The notes under the pieces were generated by a model that was given only the letters and a program-made list of their open reading frames with translations, did no database searches and had not been told where the DNA came from. The translations under genes were made by a program, and so were the position numbers. From NCBI GenBank assembly GCA_941918925.1, contig OW799234.1:110831128-110895127 (forward strand): a stretch of DNA of 64,000 nucleotides, read 5' to 3'. This stretch comes from Phyto melanocephala. Its lineage: Eukaryota; Arthropoda; Insecta; Diptera; Rhinophoridae. Shown here piece after piece: positions 26,151 through 35,509 of the stretch. Positions within the stretch are counted from its first letter, which is position 1, and each line of letters begins with the position of its first letter.

Positions 26151-26334
26151 ACCATGGTGTATTTACATAAGGTGATAGCGTAAAGGAGAGCAATTTTTGT
26201 CTCTCTTTTTTTATGTATGGAGTTTGACAATTTCCGGAGTTGAAATAATTTTGTTAATATGTAGTTTGACATACTCCAGAACACAAAAAAATAGTTAGCT
26301 GGGCTGGCACCGCCACCTTGTATAAGTGTAGCCT
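26151..26334. mobile_element. Short inverted-repeat element (MITE), second copy
   Basis: Second copy of the element at 22033-22213, in the same orientation. It shares 'tacataaggtga', 'gtttgacaatttccggagtt' and the closing 'ccaccttgtata'. Confidence 0.55.
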
Positions 26335-26643
26335 GCGTGTAACATTGCACTTAAATAAACATGGTTGCCATTAACAGAATTGCAGAAAAAAAAACTTTTT
26401 CATATTTTTGTTTTCCACTTCTCTCTTTTTATCGTGCTACAATATATAATATGTAAATAAATTTTACAAAGCCCATTAATTTCATATCCTATTTGACCAG
26501 ATTGTATAATTTCAACCCACGTGTAAGACATTTTTAATAAATTTGTAACAAAAAGTGCAAAATGTCATTACAGTAAACTAATGCTCAAACAATAAATTTT
26601 GTGTATCTTCTTTAACAGCGTTGTCTTTAGAAATATATATATT
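26335..26643. other. Intergenic stretch, no gene seen
   Basis: AT-rich; nothing recognised. Confidence 0.35.
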
Positions 26644-27023
26644 GGGCCAATTCAAAGTAGACTCTCATATTGGACTATGTCATATAATTCATATTAATAT
26701 GACTAGTGACTTTGAACACCTTTTGTTAAAAAATTATGTATTTAATACAAGAAAGAAGACAGAGATGACGCTGTTAAAAATTGTATGTATACAGGAAAGA
26801 AGAAAATAGAAAATATTCTCTCTGAGAGGTGAGAAGCGAAGAAATTCTCTCTGAGAGACAGTATGGTTAAAAGTATAACATAAACAATTTCTTATACATA
26901 GGAAACAAATGTGTAGTCTTATTATTTTTTTGTATGGAAATTACTAACAAAAATTTTATGCGTGCATAAAATAATAAGAAATAGTACAAATATGACTGAT
27001 ATGCAACCACTTTGAATTGGCCC
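26644..27023. mobile_element. 380-bp element with GGGCCAATTCAAAGT inverted ends
   Basis: GGGCCAATTCAAAGT at the left is exactly mirrored, for about 14 bp, by CTTTGAATTGGCCC at the right. The interior contains ATTCTCTCTGAGAG twice. A second, right-truncated copy lies at 32725-33029 with only scattered differences. The flanks suggest a short ATT duplication at most. No protein is encoded; the superfamily is uncertain. Confidence 0.6.
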
Positions 27024-27611
27024 ATTGTTTGATATCTCACACTTAAAAAATTCAGTAAAAACTACTACTCCCGTAATGTACTCAACGCATTCCATTATAG
27101 TCCACAAATCCTTTGCTTAGAAAGTCCATAGGCAAAACTTGACCATAAAAATCTTTGGTCAATAACCAACTAAACAAATGTTCATTGAAACATAAGAACC
27201 ATAAATGTTCGTTGCAAACCGTACATCGTTCTCTTAATGGGTTAAATTGATTTTTTTTTTTTTGTATTTAACAGACATTTTTAGCAAATGCAAATGAATA
27301 AATTTCAAACAAGAAAAAAAAATTTTACAAACATGTCTACACTTTTTGAAGTAAAACCAGTTTCAGGTATTGCACGTATTTGGTAATGCACTCTAAACTA
27401 ATTCTAATTCTTTTGCACAAAAAAGTTACTAAAAATGCATTTCAAAAATAATAATACATAAATACTTGTACGAACATATTTATTTTTTACATTTTAAACT
27501 TTTTTCGTTTAAATCTATGGGTGGGTTATATGTACGTATACATATTTTTCTATAATAAAGAATGTACAACTATTTTTTTAATATTCATACCTTTAAAAAA
27601 ATTTAAGCAAA
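27024..27611. other. Intergenic stretch, no gene seen
   Basis: AT-rich; nothing recognised. Confidence 0.35.
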
Positions 27612-28070
27612 ATGTTTTTTGTTGCATTTTTATCTCGTTACTTTTCAAACATGTTTTATTTTCCTGTACGCAGCATTTGCTATCGCTTACTTCAATCAAA
27701 CATGTATTCCAAAAACAAATACTTATCAAATAAAATTTTAAGGGCTCAACTACATGGTTCTACAACTTTGGGTGCGGCAAACAATCAAATTTTAGTGCAA
27801 TATTGGTTTGGCGTACTAAAAGAAGTACGTTTTATTTTAAAGGCCGAAATAGAAACAATCTTTAAAGAAGAACATATGGATTCTATTGGATATATATTTT
27901 ACAAAATTTTTAAAAATATTTTTAAATTTTTAAAGTGTCTAAAAATCATTAAAATAACATTAATATTTTATACTGGTTGGCCTAATTTAAATAGCTTACG
28001 GATTTTACTTTGTAACACAATTCTTACCTATTTTTTTGTAGAAATAGATACAAATATTTTAAATTTTTAA
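27612..28070 (+). CDS. Uncharacterised open frame, 152 codons, doubtful gene
   Basis: This is the longest unexplained open frame outside the known genes and repeats. Residues 30-90 look protein-like: they include LRAQLHGSTTLGAANNQ, VQYWFGVLKEVRF and EIETIFKEEHMDSIGY, with an amphipathic, non-repetitive composition. The last 60 residues are Phe/Ile/Lys-rich and look like translated AT-rich DNA. A possible splice acceptor (CCTGTACGCAG) lies near 27665-27675 and a possible donor follows the FKFLK codons near 27937, so the real unit may be one exon of about 90 codons. I do not recognise any family. It ends about 450 bp from the 3' end of the Tsg-family gene, which is on the other strand. Confidence 0.25.
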   Translation: MFFVAFLSRYFSNMFYFPVRSICYRLLQSNMYSKNKYLSNKILRAQLHGSTTLGAANNQILVQYWFGVLKEVRFILKAEIETIFKEEHMDSIGYIFYKIFKNIFKFLKCLKIIKITLIFYTGWPNLNSLRILLCNTILTYFFVEIDTNILNF

Positions 28071-28453
28071 CATCATGCATATTGTAAGAAAATAAAATCT
28101 TCTATTCCGTTTTTATTTTTCTTCTCAAAAAAAAAAAAACAAAAAATATTAAAAAAAAAAACTTTAAGAAAAATAATTAATAAAAAATTAAATAAAAGTT
28201 GTTAAAAATAAAACCTAAAAAAAATATTGACACAAATTTTTTAAAAAAAATATATTTACATTTATTTATTAAGAAAATACAAGATTTTAAAATTACAATA
28301 AAGGAATGCAGAAAATAATAAATGTGATTTTTAGTATAAAAAATATTATTTATAGTATAAAAAATAATAATACTGTTTATTTCATTAGAAAGCAAGCAAA
28401 GTAGAATAAAGAGACTTTATACATAGGTATTTCAATTAATATTTAAAGGTTGT

Positions 28454-28459
28454 TTTATT
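28454..28459 (-). terminator. Poly(A) signal of the Tsg-family gene
   Basis: AATAAA on the minus strand, about 58 bp past the stop codon. It is the first canonical signal downstream. Confidence 0.5.
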
Positions 28460-28516
28460 ACTTTTAAATAATAGTTTTTAAATCTTAATTACAATATTTT
28501 TCTTTTTTTTTGTACT

Positions 28517-29263
28517 TCAAATTTCATTATCTTCAGGATCTTCATCATATTCTGTATCAGATTCATATAGCAAACTGTCATCCCCTACAAATTCTTCAAA
28601 CACCACCTCCTCATCATACTCATCATAGAATACTTCTGGACAATGTTTACAGCGACTCTCATTTACACCATAATTGAGGCATGTAGGACCAACACATTCA
28701 CAGCAACCATCGTGAAACCATCTGTAGCTACTAGCTCCAAAACTTCTACAACTTTGTCGACATTTATTCCATGAAGTACAGTGATCAAAATATACAACCG
28801 TACAATTTACAGATAACGTGTCAACTTCATTGTCGATTTTATTAGTTACTAAGTTGGATCTGTATAAAACACTTTCATAATCGACTGGAAATGTAACAGT
28901 ATTCCAACTAAATTCTGATTTACCAGCTGCAGCTTCAACTATAATATCAAATAACTCTGGTGCTCCTTCAAAGTCTTCTACATGTGAATTGTATGACAAA
29001 GAATTTTTAACTTTAACATGACCGCTGTTAGCCTTTTGACACACATGCAGACAACTGCAGCAATCTTCAAAGTATTCACCCATACATCGAACACAGTTTT
29101 TGTAGCACGATACATGTTTTCCTTCACATTTACAACTTTGTGTTAGTAAGCATTTTGATACTATTGATCCACATAACTCCTCGTTACAAGGTGTGGTCAA
29201 ATTATTGTGTATAAAATTCAATATTAAGAATATTTGTAGAAGAGCATGGAATCTCAAACTCAT
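28517..29263 (-). CDS. tsg: Twisted gastrulation/Crossveinless family secreted BMP-binding protein
   Basis: Intronless 248-codon frame. Residues 1-25 form a hydrophobic signal peptide. The N-terminal Cys-rich domain (26-75) has the family's spacing, starting CNEELCGSIVSKCLLTQSCKC. The C-terminal domain (about 152-210) contains the very conserved SFGASSYRWFHDGCCECVG and CLNYGVNESRC. NCT (153) and NES (201) are potential N-glycosylation sites. Family members bind Dpp/BMP ligands with Sog/Chordin and shape BMP gradients outside the cell. I count 22 cysteines; the usual NCxCCxxC motif reads HVSCYKNC here, so two cysteines (aligned to residues 51 and 54) are missing. The last 38 residues are strongly acidic. 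Drosophila has three family members (tsg, cv, srw) and I cannot firmly say which one this matches; tsg is the best guess. Confidence 0.92.
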   Translation of the reverse strand: MSLRFHALLQIFLILNFIHNNLTTPCNEELCGSIVSKCLLTQSCKCEGKHVSCYKNCVRCMGEYFEDCCSCLHVCQKANSGHVKVKNSLSYNSHVEDFEGAPELFDIIVEAAAGKSEFSWNTVTFPVDYESVLYRSNLVTNKIDNEVDTLSVNCTVVYFDHCTSWNKCRQSCRSFGASSYRWFHDGCCECVGPTCLNYGVNESRCKHCPEVFYDEYDEEVVFEEFVGDDSLLYESDTEYDEDPEDNEI

Positions 29264-29952
29264 TTTGTTAATTGACTGAAGCTTATGCTGCTTTACGAAA
29301 TGTTTGGTATTATTTTTCTTTCAAGAATTTTATGAATATTGTTTTTCAATTAAATGACAATGATTTATCGTATTGCGAACAGTCTTTAAACAAAACAATC
29401 AAATGACCATCCACACGATACGAAAAATTCACCTGTTGCTCAATTTATTATTTCAGGACCTTTGTTCACGAAGGTTAGATAATGATTTATTACAAAATCT
29501 ATTCGATGATTTCGAATTATGCGGAATATAATTAGCAGTTCTACCTTGCTTTCAAAAATTGGAACAAAATATGAGTCAAATTATAGTAGTAGATATCGGA
29601 ATAGAATTTTACTGGAATGCAGCAATTTGCATCGTAGGTTCCGAGAATATTAAGAAAAATCGACTTTTGTTTTTTTAACACTATAAAATGTGCGCTTTTT
29701 GCAAATAAAGTTATGCGTACAATTTGCAAATATTTTACTTACAGTTAATACAGCAAAAATTTATATTAACAATTATTATTATTTTTTATAAACAAGAATT
29801 TTATATATACTCCTTTTCCTTTATTTAATTAATATATATTTGGTTTTCCGCGCTATATTAACATCAGAGGCCTGCATGAACAATTTCACCGCCGGTTAAA
29901 CTGGGACGAAGACATGCCGTCACAAAAAAAAAATACGTCGTAATTTAATTTG
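29264..29952. other. 5' flank of the Tsg-family gene, no other gene seen
   Basis: The promoter should lie here on the minus strand. A TCAGTC initiator-like motif occurs only about 15 bp before the start codon and no clear TATA box accompanies it, so I do not call a start site. Confidence 0.35.
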
Positions 29953-30070
29953 TAGTTTCAAGTCATATTTATTCATCAGTTATTCGCAGTTCGGAGAGAA
30001 TGTTTTCTTTATATATTTTATCTATGAAATCTAGACCACCTGATGAATAAGTATGCTTTCTTGAAACTAA
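29953..30070. mobile_element. Decayed M1-type MITE
   Basis: Inverted ends TAGTTTCAAG..CTTGAAACTA, with internal ATTCATCAG and CTGATGAAT matching the M1 elements. It shares 'cgcagttcggagagaat' with the M1 copy at 49535-49704. No target duplication is evident. Confidence 0.45.
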
Positions 30071-30679
30071 CTAACTAACTGCTATGAAAATTTAAAGATT
30101 TTTTAAATTGCTCTTTGTCACTCAAATATATCCGACAACAATAATTGAAAAATTTGTACCACCCTTAAAATATATTTTTAAATACATTTTAAAGTCTGAC
30201 GGTTATTACAGAAAAACGAGGAAAAATTTTGTAGTTGGACCTGAACAAAGGTCTTACCCTCATAAAATTCATAACACAAATGGATTTTATTACCATAGAA
30301 TGAGTGCCTATACAAAAAATCGTTGCGGTTGCACTGAACATTTCAATAATTTTAATATTTGCTGCTGTGTTCTGTTATATGTCAGGCCTTTTTGACTGAC
30401 GTAGCAATTAGAGAGTTTATTTAAAAATATGTGTTAAGTTTATTAAGTAGAGATAAGACCAAAAACGGCAGCGACTAACAAAAATGATCAGCGGCCCATT
30501 CAATTCGTCTTTTCTCCGTTCGCGTACGACTCTGGTTTATATATACAGGTTTTACACGAGTACAAGCGTGACTTATATCACTATCAGTGTTGCCAACGTT
30601 AGGAAATTTTCGCTTTTGGTAAGTTTTACTTCTACCTCTCATTTACACATGCAAATAGTGGCATGCAATTGTTGTAAAC
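30071..30679. other. Intergenic stretch with a chance frame
   Basis: A 95-codon plus-strand frame (30108-30395) has Lys/Tyr/Cys-rich composition without any recognised motif. I regard it as chance. Confidence 0.35.
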
Positions 30680-30688
30680 GTATTATAC

Positions 30689-30943
30689 CAAGGCGAATTC
30701 ATTATCAGGTGGTGTTGACAACGCAGCTGATCTACTTTTTTATATGCAAAAATGATGATTGGATTGTCAAATATTATTTATGTTTACATAGATTACTCCT
30801 TCCCGTGAAAAAAAAAAACACAAACAAAAACCATGTAGTTTTTGACACATCGACAGTCGAAAGCAACAATAAAAAACCATGTTGTTTTTTTAATGTTGTA
30901 TTTGTTGTAGAATTACCACCACCTGATAAATAAATTCGCCTTG
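30689..30943. mobile_element. M1 MITE, 255 bp, with 9-bp target duplication
   Basis: The ends CAAGGCGAATTCATTATCAG and CTGATAAATAAATTCGCCTTG form inverted repeats of about 30 bp that extend into GGTGGT/ACCACC. GTATTATAC is exactly duplicated at 30680-30688 and 30944-30952. Nine-bp duplications are usual for Mutator-type elements, which makes that superfamily the leading guess. The open frames on both strands here are read-through of the MITE. Confidence 0.7.
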
Positions 30944-31107
30944 GTATTATACATTTTCTTCTTGTTTTAATTTTGCCACCATATTTTCTTTTTGTTTTTT
31001 GTTCAGATAGAGTTACCAAGTTTCTCATACAGGCTATTTTTGGGAAAGCACTTAACATTAATTATTATTATTATTATTAGCACACACACAGAATATAAAA
31101 TAAGTTA

Positions 31108-31540
31108 TAATTTTTAGCTACTTGCATTAGATCGATTTATCTAAGACTGTGCACACATATGAAGCTGTCATGACTATATAATTTCGTGATTAGAAAAGTG
31201 GGCAGGGCACGCCAGAAAAAAATTATAAGTGTGAGGTACTTGCACTAGACCGATTTTTCTGAAACTTTGCGCACACATTGAGTTATTATGACTTTACAAT
31301 TTCGTGATTAGAAAAGTGGGCAGGACCACTCCCATACAAAAAGTTATAATATGGAGGTACTTGCACTGGACCGAGTTTTCTGAAACCTTGCACACATATT
31401 GAGCTGTCATGACTTTACAATTTCGTGCTTAGAAAAGTGGACAGTCCCACGCCCATAAAAAAAGTTATCATATTCAGCTACTTGAAGTTCACCGATTTTT
31501 CTGAAACTTTGCACACACATATTGAGCTTTCATGATTATA
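31108..31540. repeat. Tandem repeat, about 120-bp unit, nearly four copies
   Basis: Unit starts can be aligned at 'cttgca(t/c)tag' 31121, 31239, 31360 and 31481, spacings of 118, 121 and 121 bp. Each unit carries 'tctgaaactttgc.cacaca', 'tcatgactttacaatttcgtg' and 'ttagaaaagtgg.cag'. Copies differ by roughly 10-20 percent by eye. No protein is encoded. Confidence 0.75.
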
Positions 31541-31779
31541 CAAGAAACAGAAAAAAATGTACATATATGTGTATATGCAGGTATTTTTATTGTAGGTATG
31601 TACTATTAAATGCACTATTAATGTGCACAATAGTTTTACAAAAAAATAAAATTTATAAACTAAAAAACAATTCAGGGTTCTTCCTTAGCAATAAACATAT
31701 CTTTTCAATTACATACATAGTAGAGATGCCCTCCAGCGTTTTTCACAAATGATGTCAAATATGTATGTGCAATAATAAT

Positions 31780-31979
31780 GCAATTAACCGGGTAAAAGAG
31801 GAAATTTATTTTTGATGACATGAATTTTGAACCAATTAAGCGGGAAAATCAATTAACCGGGTTCAATTATCCGAGGAAATTTACATGATTTTCGTATACA
31901 ATATTTTTTGCCCGATCATGTGGTTCAATTAAGCGTGAAAACCAATTAACCGTAGGGTCAATTAACCGAAAAATACTGT
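31780..31979. mobile_element. pogo/Tigger-like MITE fragment
   Basis: Repeated CAATTAACCG(G) and CAATTAAGCG motifs. The right end, read on the minus strand, starts CAGTATTTTTCGGTTAATTG next to a TA, in the style of pogo/Tigger termini. The left end is not cleanly defined. Confidence 0.45.
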
Positions 31980-31985
31980 ACCTGC

Positions 31986-32061
31986 AAATCAGACATGAGC
32001 TAAGTGTTACCATTCATGAAATAAGCACTAGTTGAAAAAAAACGTTAGATGGCGGACCCTT
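31986..32061 (-). mobile_element. Terminal fragment of a mariner (AAGGGTCCGCC family)
   Basis: Nearly identical to 63900-63975: 'aatcagacatgagctaag', 'aaataagcactagttgaaaa' and the terminus GGCGGACCCTT followed by TA. Only the first 75 bp of the element remain. Confidence 0.6.
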
Positions 32062-32333
32062 TATATATTTACCATGATTTAAACTAATTATATGATTGCA
32101 CTCTTTTGCATGTAGTAAAAGTGCAATGAAGCGTTGACAGCGTTGCCAGAAGTGTTGTGAAGAAAATCATCATTTGCCAACAAAATCTTAAATTTGGGAA
32201 AAAAAATCGCGTTGTTTTATTTATTCCAAAAAGATTTATTTTTTTATTTAAAGTTTTTAACCTAGCCTTTTAGGCCATAATCGGCTACAAACTTCTACTA
32301 AAAAAATTTACAATGCTTTTTACCTAAACTATA

Positions 32334-32451
32334 AGGTCCGTATTCATAAAAAATATTTTAGGTTTATTGAATGCTTATTTGACAAATTTCTCTACAACAT
32401 CTGTCAAATAAACCTTTAATAAACTTAAAATATTTTTTATGAATACGGCCC
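32334..32451. mobile_element. 118-bp hairpin MITE, PIF/Harbinger-like
   Basis: GGTCCGTATTCATAAAAAAT at the left pairs with ATTTTTTATGAATACGGCCC at the right, and pairing continues for nearly 50 bp per arm around a short loop. TAA flanks both sides (32331-32333 and 32452-32454), the three-base duplication typical of PIF/Harbinger. Confidence 0.65.
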
Positions 32452-32464
32452 TAAAAATATAATC

Positions 32465-32677
32465 AGGTATGTGATGGAAATCGAAAACGAAGCAATTTTG
32501 AAAGTTCGTTTTAATATTCTATGAATAAAATTTTTTTAATTTTTGTTATAAATTTTTTTTTAATATAGAAATATTTATGTACATATATAACAAAAATTAC
32601 AAAAGTTTTATTCATAGAATATTAAAACGAACTTTCAAAATTGCTTCGTTTTCGTTTTCGATTTCCATCACATGCCT
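32465..32677. repeat. 213-bp near-perfect palindrome
   Basis: AGGTATGTGATGGAAATCGA at the left is mirrored at the right by TCGATTTCCATCACATGCCT. The arms, about 80 bp, stay nearly identical through 'gaaagttcgttttaatattc', with an AT-rich centre. It is probably a MITE, but I see no clear flanking duplication. Confidence 0.65.
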
Positions 32678-32724
32678 AAATGTAATAATTTTATATATAA
32701 AAACAAAGAAATTTAAAATATAAT

Positions 32725-33029
32725 GGGCCAATTCAAAGTAGACTCTCATATTGTACTATGTCATATAATTCATATTAATATGACTAGTGACTTTGAACAC
32801 CTTTTGTTAACAAATTATGTATTTAATATAAAAAAGAAGACAAAGAGATGACGCTGTTAAAAATTGTATGTATACAGGAAAGAAGAAAATAGAAAATATT
32901 CTCTCTGAGAGGTGAGAAGCGAAGAAATTCTCTCTGAGAGACAGTATGGTTAAAAGTATAACATAAACAATTTCTTATACATAGGAAACAAATGTGTAAA
33001 GTCTTATTATTTTCTTTGTATGGAAATTA
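32725..33029. mobile_element. Right-truncated copy of the GGGCCAATTC element
   Basis: Collinear with 26644-26945, including both ATTCTCTCTGAGAG motifs, and stops at 'gtatggaaattac'. The right inverted repeat is missing. Confidence 0.6.
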
Positions 33030-33367
33030 CGTTGAAAACAAAAACAAATTTTTAGATTTTGTTGTTGTTTTCAATACATTTGTACGAATGAAATTTCGAT
33101 TGGGTTTTCTTTCGACATCGTTGAACAGGCAGTAAGACCACCTTTTATCCCGATAACTACGCAGACGAAGTTGCGGGCACAAGCTAGTTAATAAATAAAT
33201 GTTAATAAATTTATAAAAAATACATTTACTTTTTTGTGTCACATATACATTACGTTATTTACTTTACTAAAAAATATTTAAATCTCAGGCATAAATTTAA
33301 AAAACAATGTGTCTTGCTTATTGTTTTATAAATAAAAAAATTAATGGAATAGCATTTTTTTTAGTTT

Positions 33368-35037
33368 TTACATGCGGACTTGAAATTTGCCAGCCTTGGT
33401 AATATACTTAACACCTTTAAAAGGTTTGTACTTTTCACCATACATATCGAGACGATTAACTTTTAGGCCGGAAACCGCCATTTGAGAAATAGTAAATTGC
33501 ACATTAATAGTGGGGTTGGATCCCAAACTTGGCGTGCCAGGAGGAATAGAGACCTTCAATTTAGGAAAATAGCAAAAAATTTAAAATTTCTATTATTTTT
33601 GAGAATATTTACTTACCGTTCCTCTTATGTTGGGCAAATTTGTAACATCTATACGTCCCACATCCCAGGATAAAGTTTTAGTTACCGAATCAAAGGCATA
33701 CTTTCCCTGATTTGGAGTCAATATACAATTAAGTACACATTTCGGCATAGCTATTTCCAACTTAACTTTATCTACGGAACGTCCCATTAAAGTACGAGTA
33801 CCCACCGTTAAATCTAAACGTCCTTGTTCTCCCGTTTTTATAGAAAAATTATGCCTTATATAAATTGGTATGGCTACTACAGATTGCGAACTAATGTGAT
33901 AAGACATTAAGCGGAAATTACCATCAGGAGGTATAAAACTTAGTAAACGTTCGGCTTCCCATCTCTTAAAGCGAACGCAAGGATGAAATGATACATCGTC
34001 AAAAAGACGAGGATTCATAAATGACAATGTTAAATCTGGCATACCAGACAATTTAATGCAGCAGTCGATCTGGTTTTAATAAAACTTAAATAAGTATAGA
34101 GTAAATTTTAATCTTAAAAAATACTAACATATCCTTGTATTTCAGCAAATACGGTGGAACCAGATTTGTCTATTATAGCATCTACTTCTTCGATGACATC
34201 GAAATAAGCTTCATTGTTAGTATAACGAACGCCACTACGACGCCAAGGTATGGCCGATAATTGACCTTGTGGCAAAGTGGTGCTGACACTATATAAAAAA
34301 ATTTAGTGAAACAAATTTAAATAAACTAAAATAAAAAGAGGTAATGGGGTGCTAACTAATATAAATATATTTTTAATTTAATTTAGGATTTTCTAAACCT
34401 TTAATTTTTAGATTAGAAAATTTCTGCTTTTTCTTAATTAAATAACAATTATAGAAAAATGTATACTTACTTGCTTTTACCAGTTACAGTATTGGCAATA
34501 GTCCTTAATATTGTTGGTGGCTTAATTAGTTCCTTCAATATGTTACTTTCCGTAGCCAAAGGAAAGCCATTGTCCAACATTTCATCTAATAACTCATAAA
34601 CAAGAACATAATTTTCCTTAATAATTGACTCAGAACAATCGCCGAAGTAATCTTCAAATGTGTCTACAACACGATGCAGAAATTCAATAACAAATAATGG
34701 CGGTACTTCCTGTTTGCAGGCAGCAACTAAAGAAATACCTTTACGTTGCACTGTTATCAAATAGTAATGAGGAGTGGATATAACCGGAGGAACATCCTTT
34801 ACAAAAGAAAAAAGTTTATAAATAATATACAAATGTACTTTAAAAAAAAATCTGCTCACATATGGCGAATTTCTTTGTGCATCTAAAAAATAATCACACA
34901 CGGACCGAGAGACCACAGATCGCCAGTGTTTTTCCAGAAAAACATCGCTATAAAAAAAAAGAATTAACTAATTTTCGAAAAGTTACAATAATGCAGACTA
35001 ACCCACTACTATTTACAATAAATAAACTATGTATCAT
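33368..35037 (-). CDS. cm: AP-3 complex mu subunit (carmine)
   Basis: Six coding exons on the minus strand: 35037-35003, 34947-34860, 34796-34471, 34288-34129, 34069-33617 and 33553-33368. All splice junctions obey GT/AG and phases agree, giving 415 residues, the length I recall for Drosophila Carmine. The first exon encodes MIHSLFIVNSSG and the second EKHWRSVVSRSVCDYFLDAQ, the longin-like N-terminal domain. Exons 4-6 encode the mu-homology domain (about residues 175-415), with LSGMPDLTLSFMNPRLF, DGNFRLMSY and the C-terminal YKPFKGVKYITKAGKFQVRM. AP-3 sorts cargo from endosomes to lysosome-related organelles; in flies carmine mutants have altered eye pigment granules. It is divergent to LRRC57, with a 1.9 kb repeat inserted between them. 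Confidence 0.97.
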
Positions 35038-35509
35038 TCCTATTGGTTTTAAAGACTATTATAGATATGTAAAATTTATTTAAAATTTCTCCAATAGAAA
35101 ACAAATAAAAATGCCAACAAATACTAATAGACTTCCAATATGTGCCACTCTGTGCTTTGCAACAGCTGATTAGATTAGGTGTTGTAAAGTGTTCAAGTAA
35201 AAAAAAGTGGCAACCTTCTAATGTGTAAGTAAAAGTATGGAAAAATTAATACTCACAATTGTTTTGTAGAAAAACGTTTTTAATTTTTTTTTATTTTAAT
35301 TGTCAACTGTCAAAGTCCACAGATAAAATATGTCAATAAAAATTAAAAAAAAAGGAAAAACATAAACATTAACAAAATATTTTTCTCCGAACTTCTATTT
35401 CCTGATATATATAAATATGCTTACAACCTTGAGAACTGAGCAAAATGTTGAAAAATAGGATATATAATACAAAATTATGTTATATAATTGTTTTGTTATA
35501 ATTTCATTT
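35038..35509. promoter_or_regulatory. Promoter-proximal flank of carmine
   Basis: 472 bp between the carmine start codon and the inserted repeat; it must hold the carmine promoter unless regulation crosses the insertion. No TATA box is obvious. Together with 37428-37932 it would have formed a divergent intergenic region of about 1 kb before the insertion (inference). Confidence 0.4.

Noticed and set aside
30484..31058. Frames of 149 and 94 codons on opposite strands
   Set aside because: They overlap the M1 MITE and its inverted ends, and the peptides are low-complexity.
31108..31540. CRISPR-like spacing of repeats
   Set aside because: Units are 120 bp and contiguous, without distinct spacers, in a eukaryotic genome; it is an ordinary tandem repeat.
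33482..33673. Plus-strand frame over carmine
   Set aside because: It is the antisense shadow of carmine exons 5 and 6.
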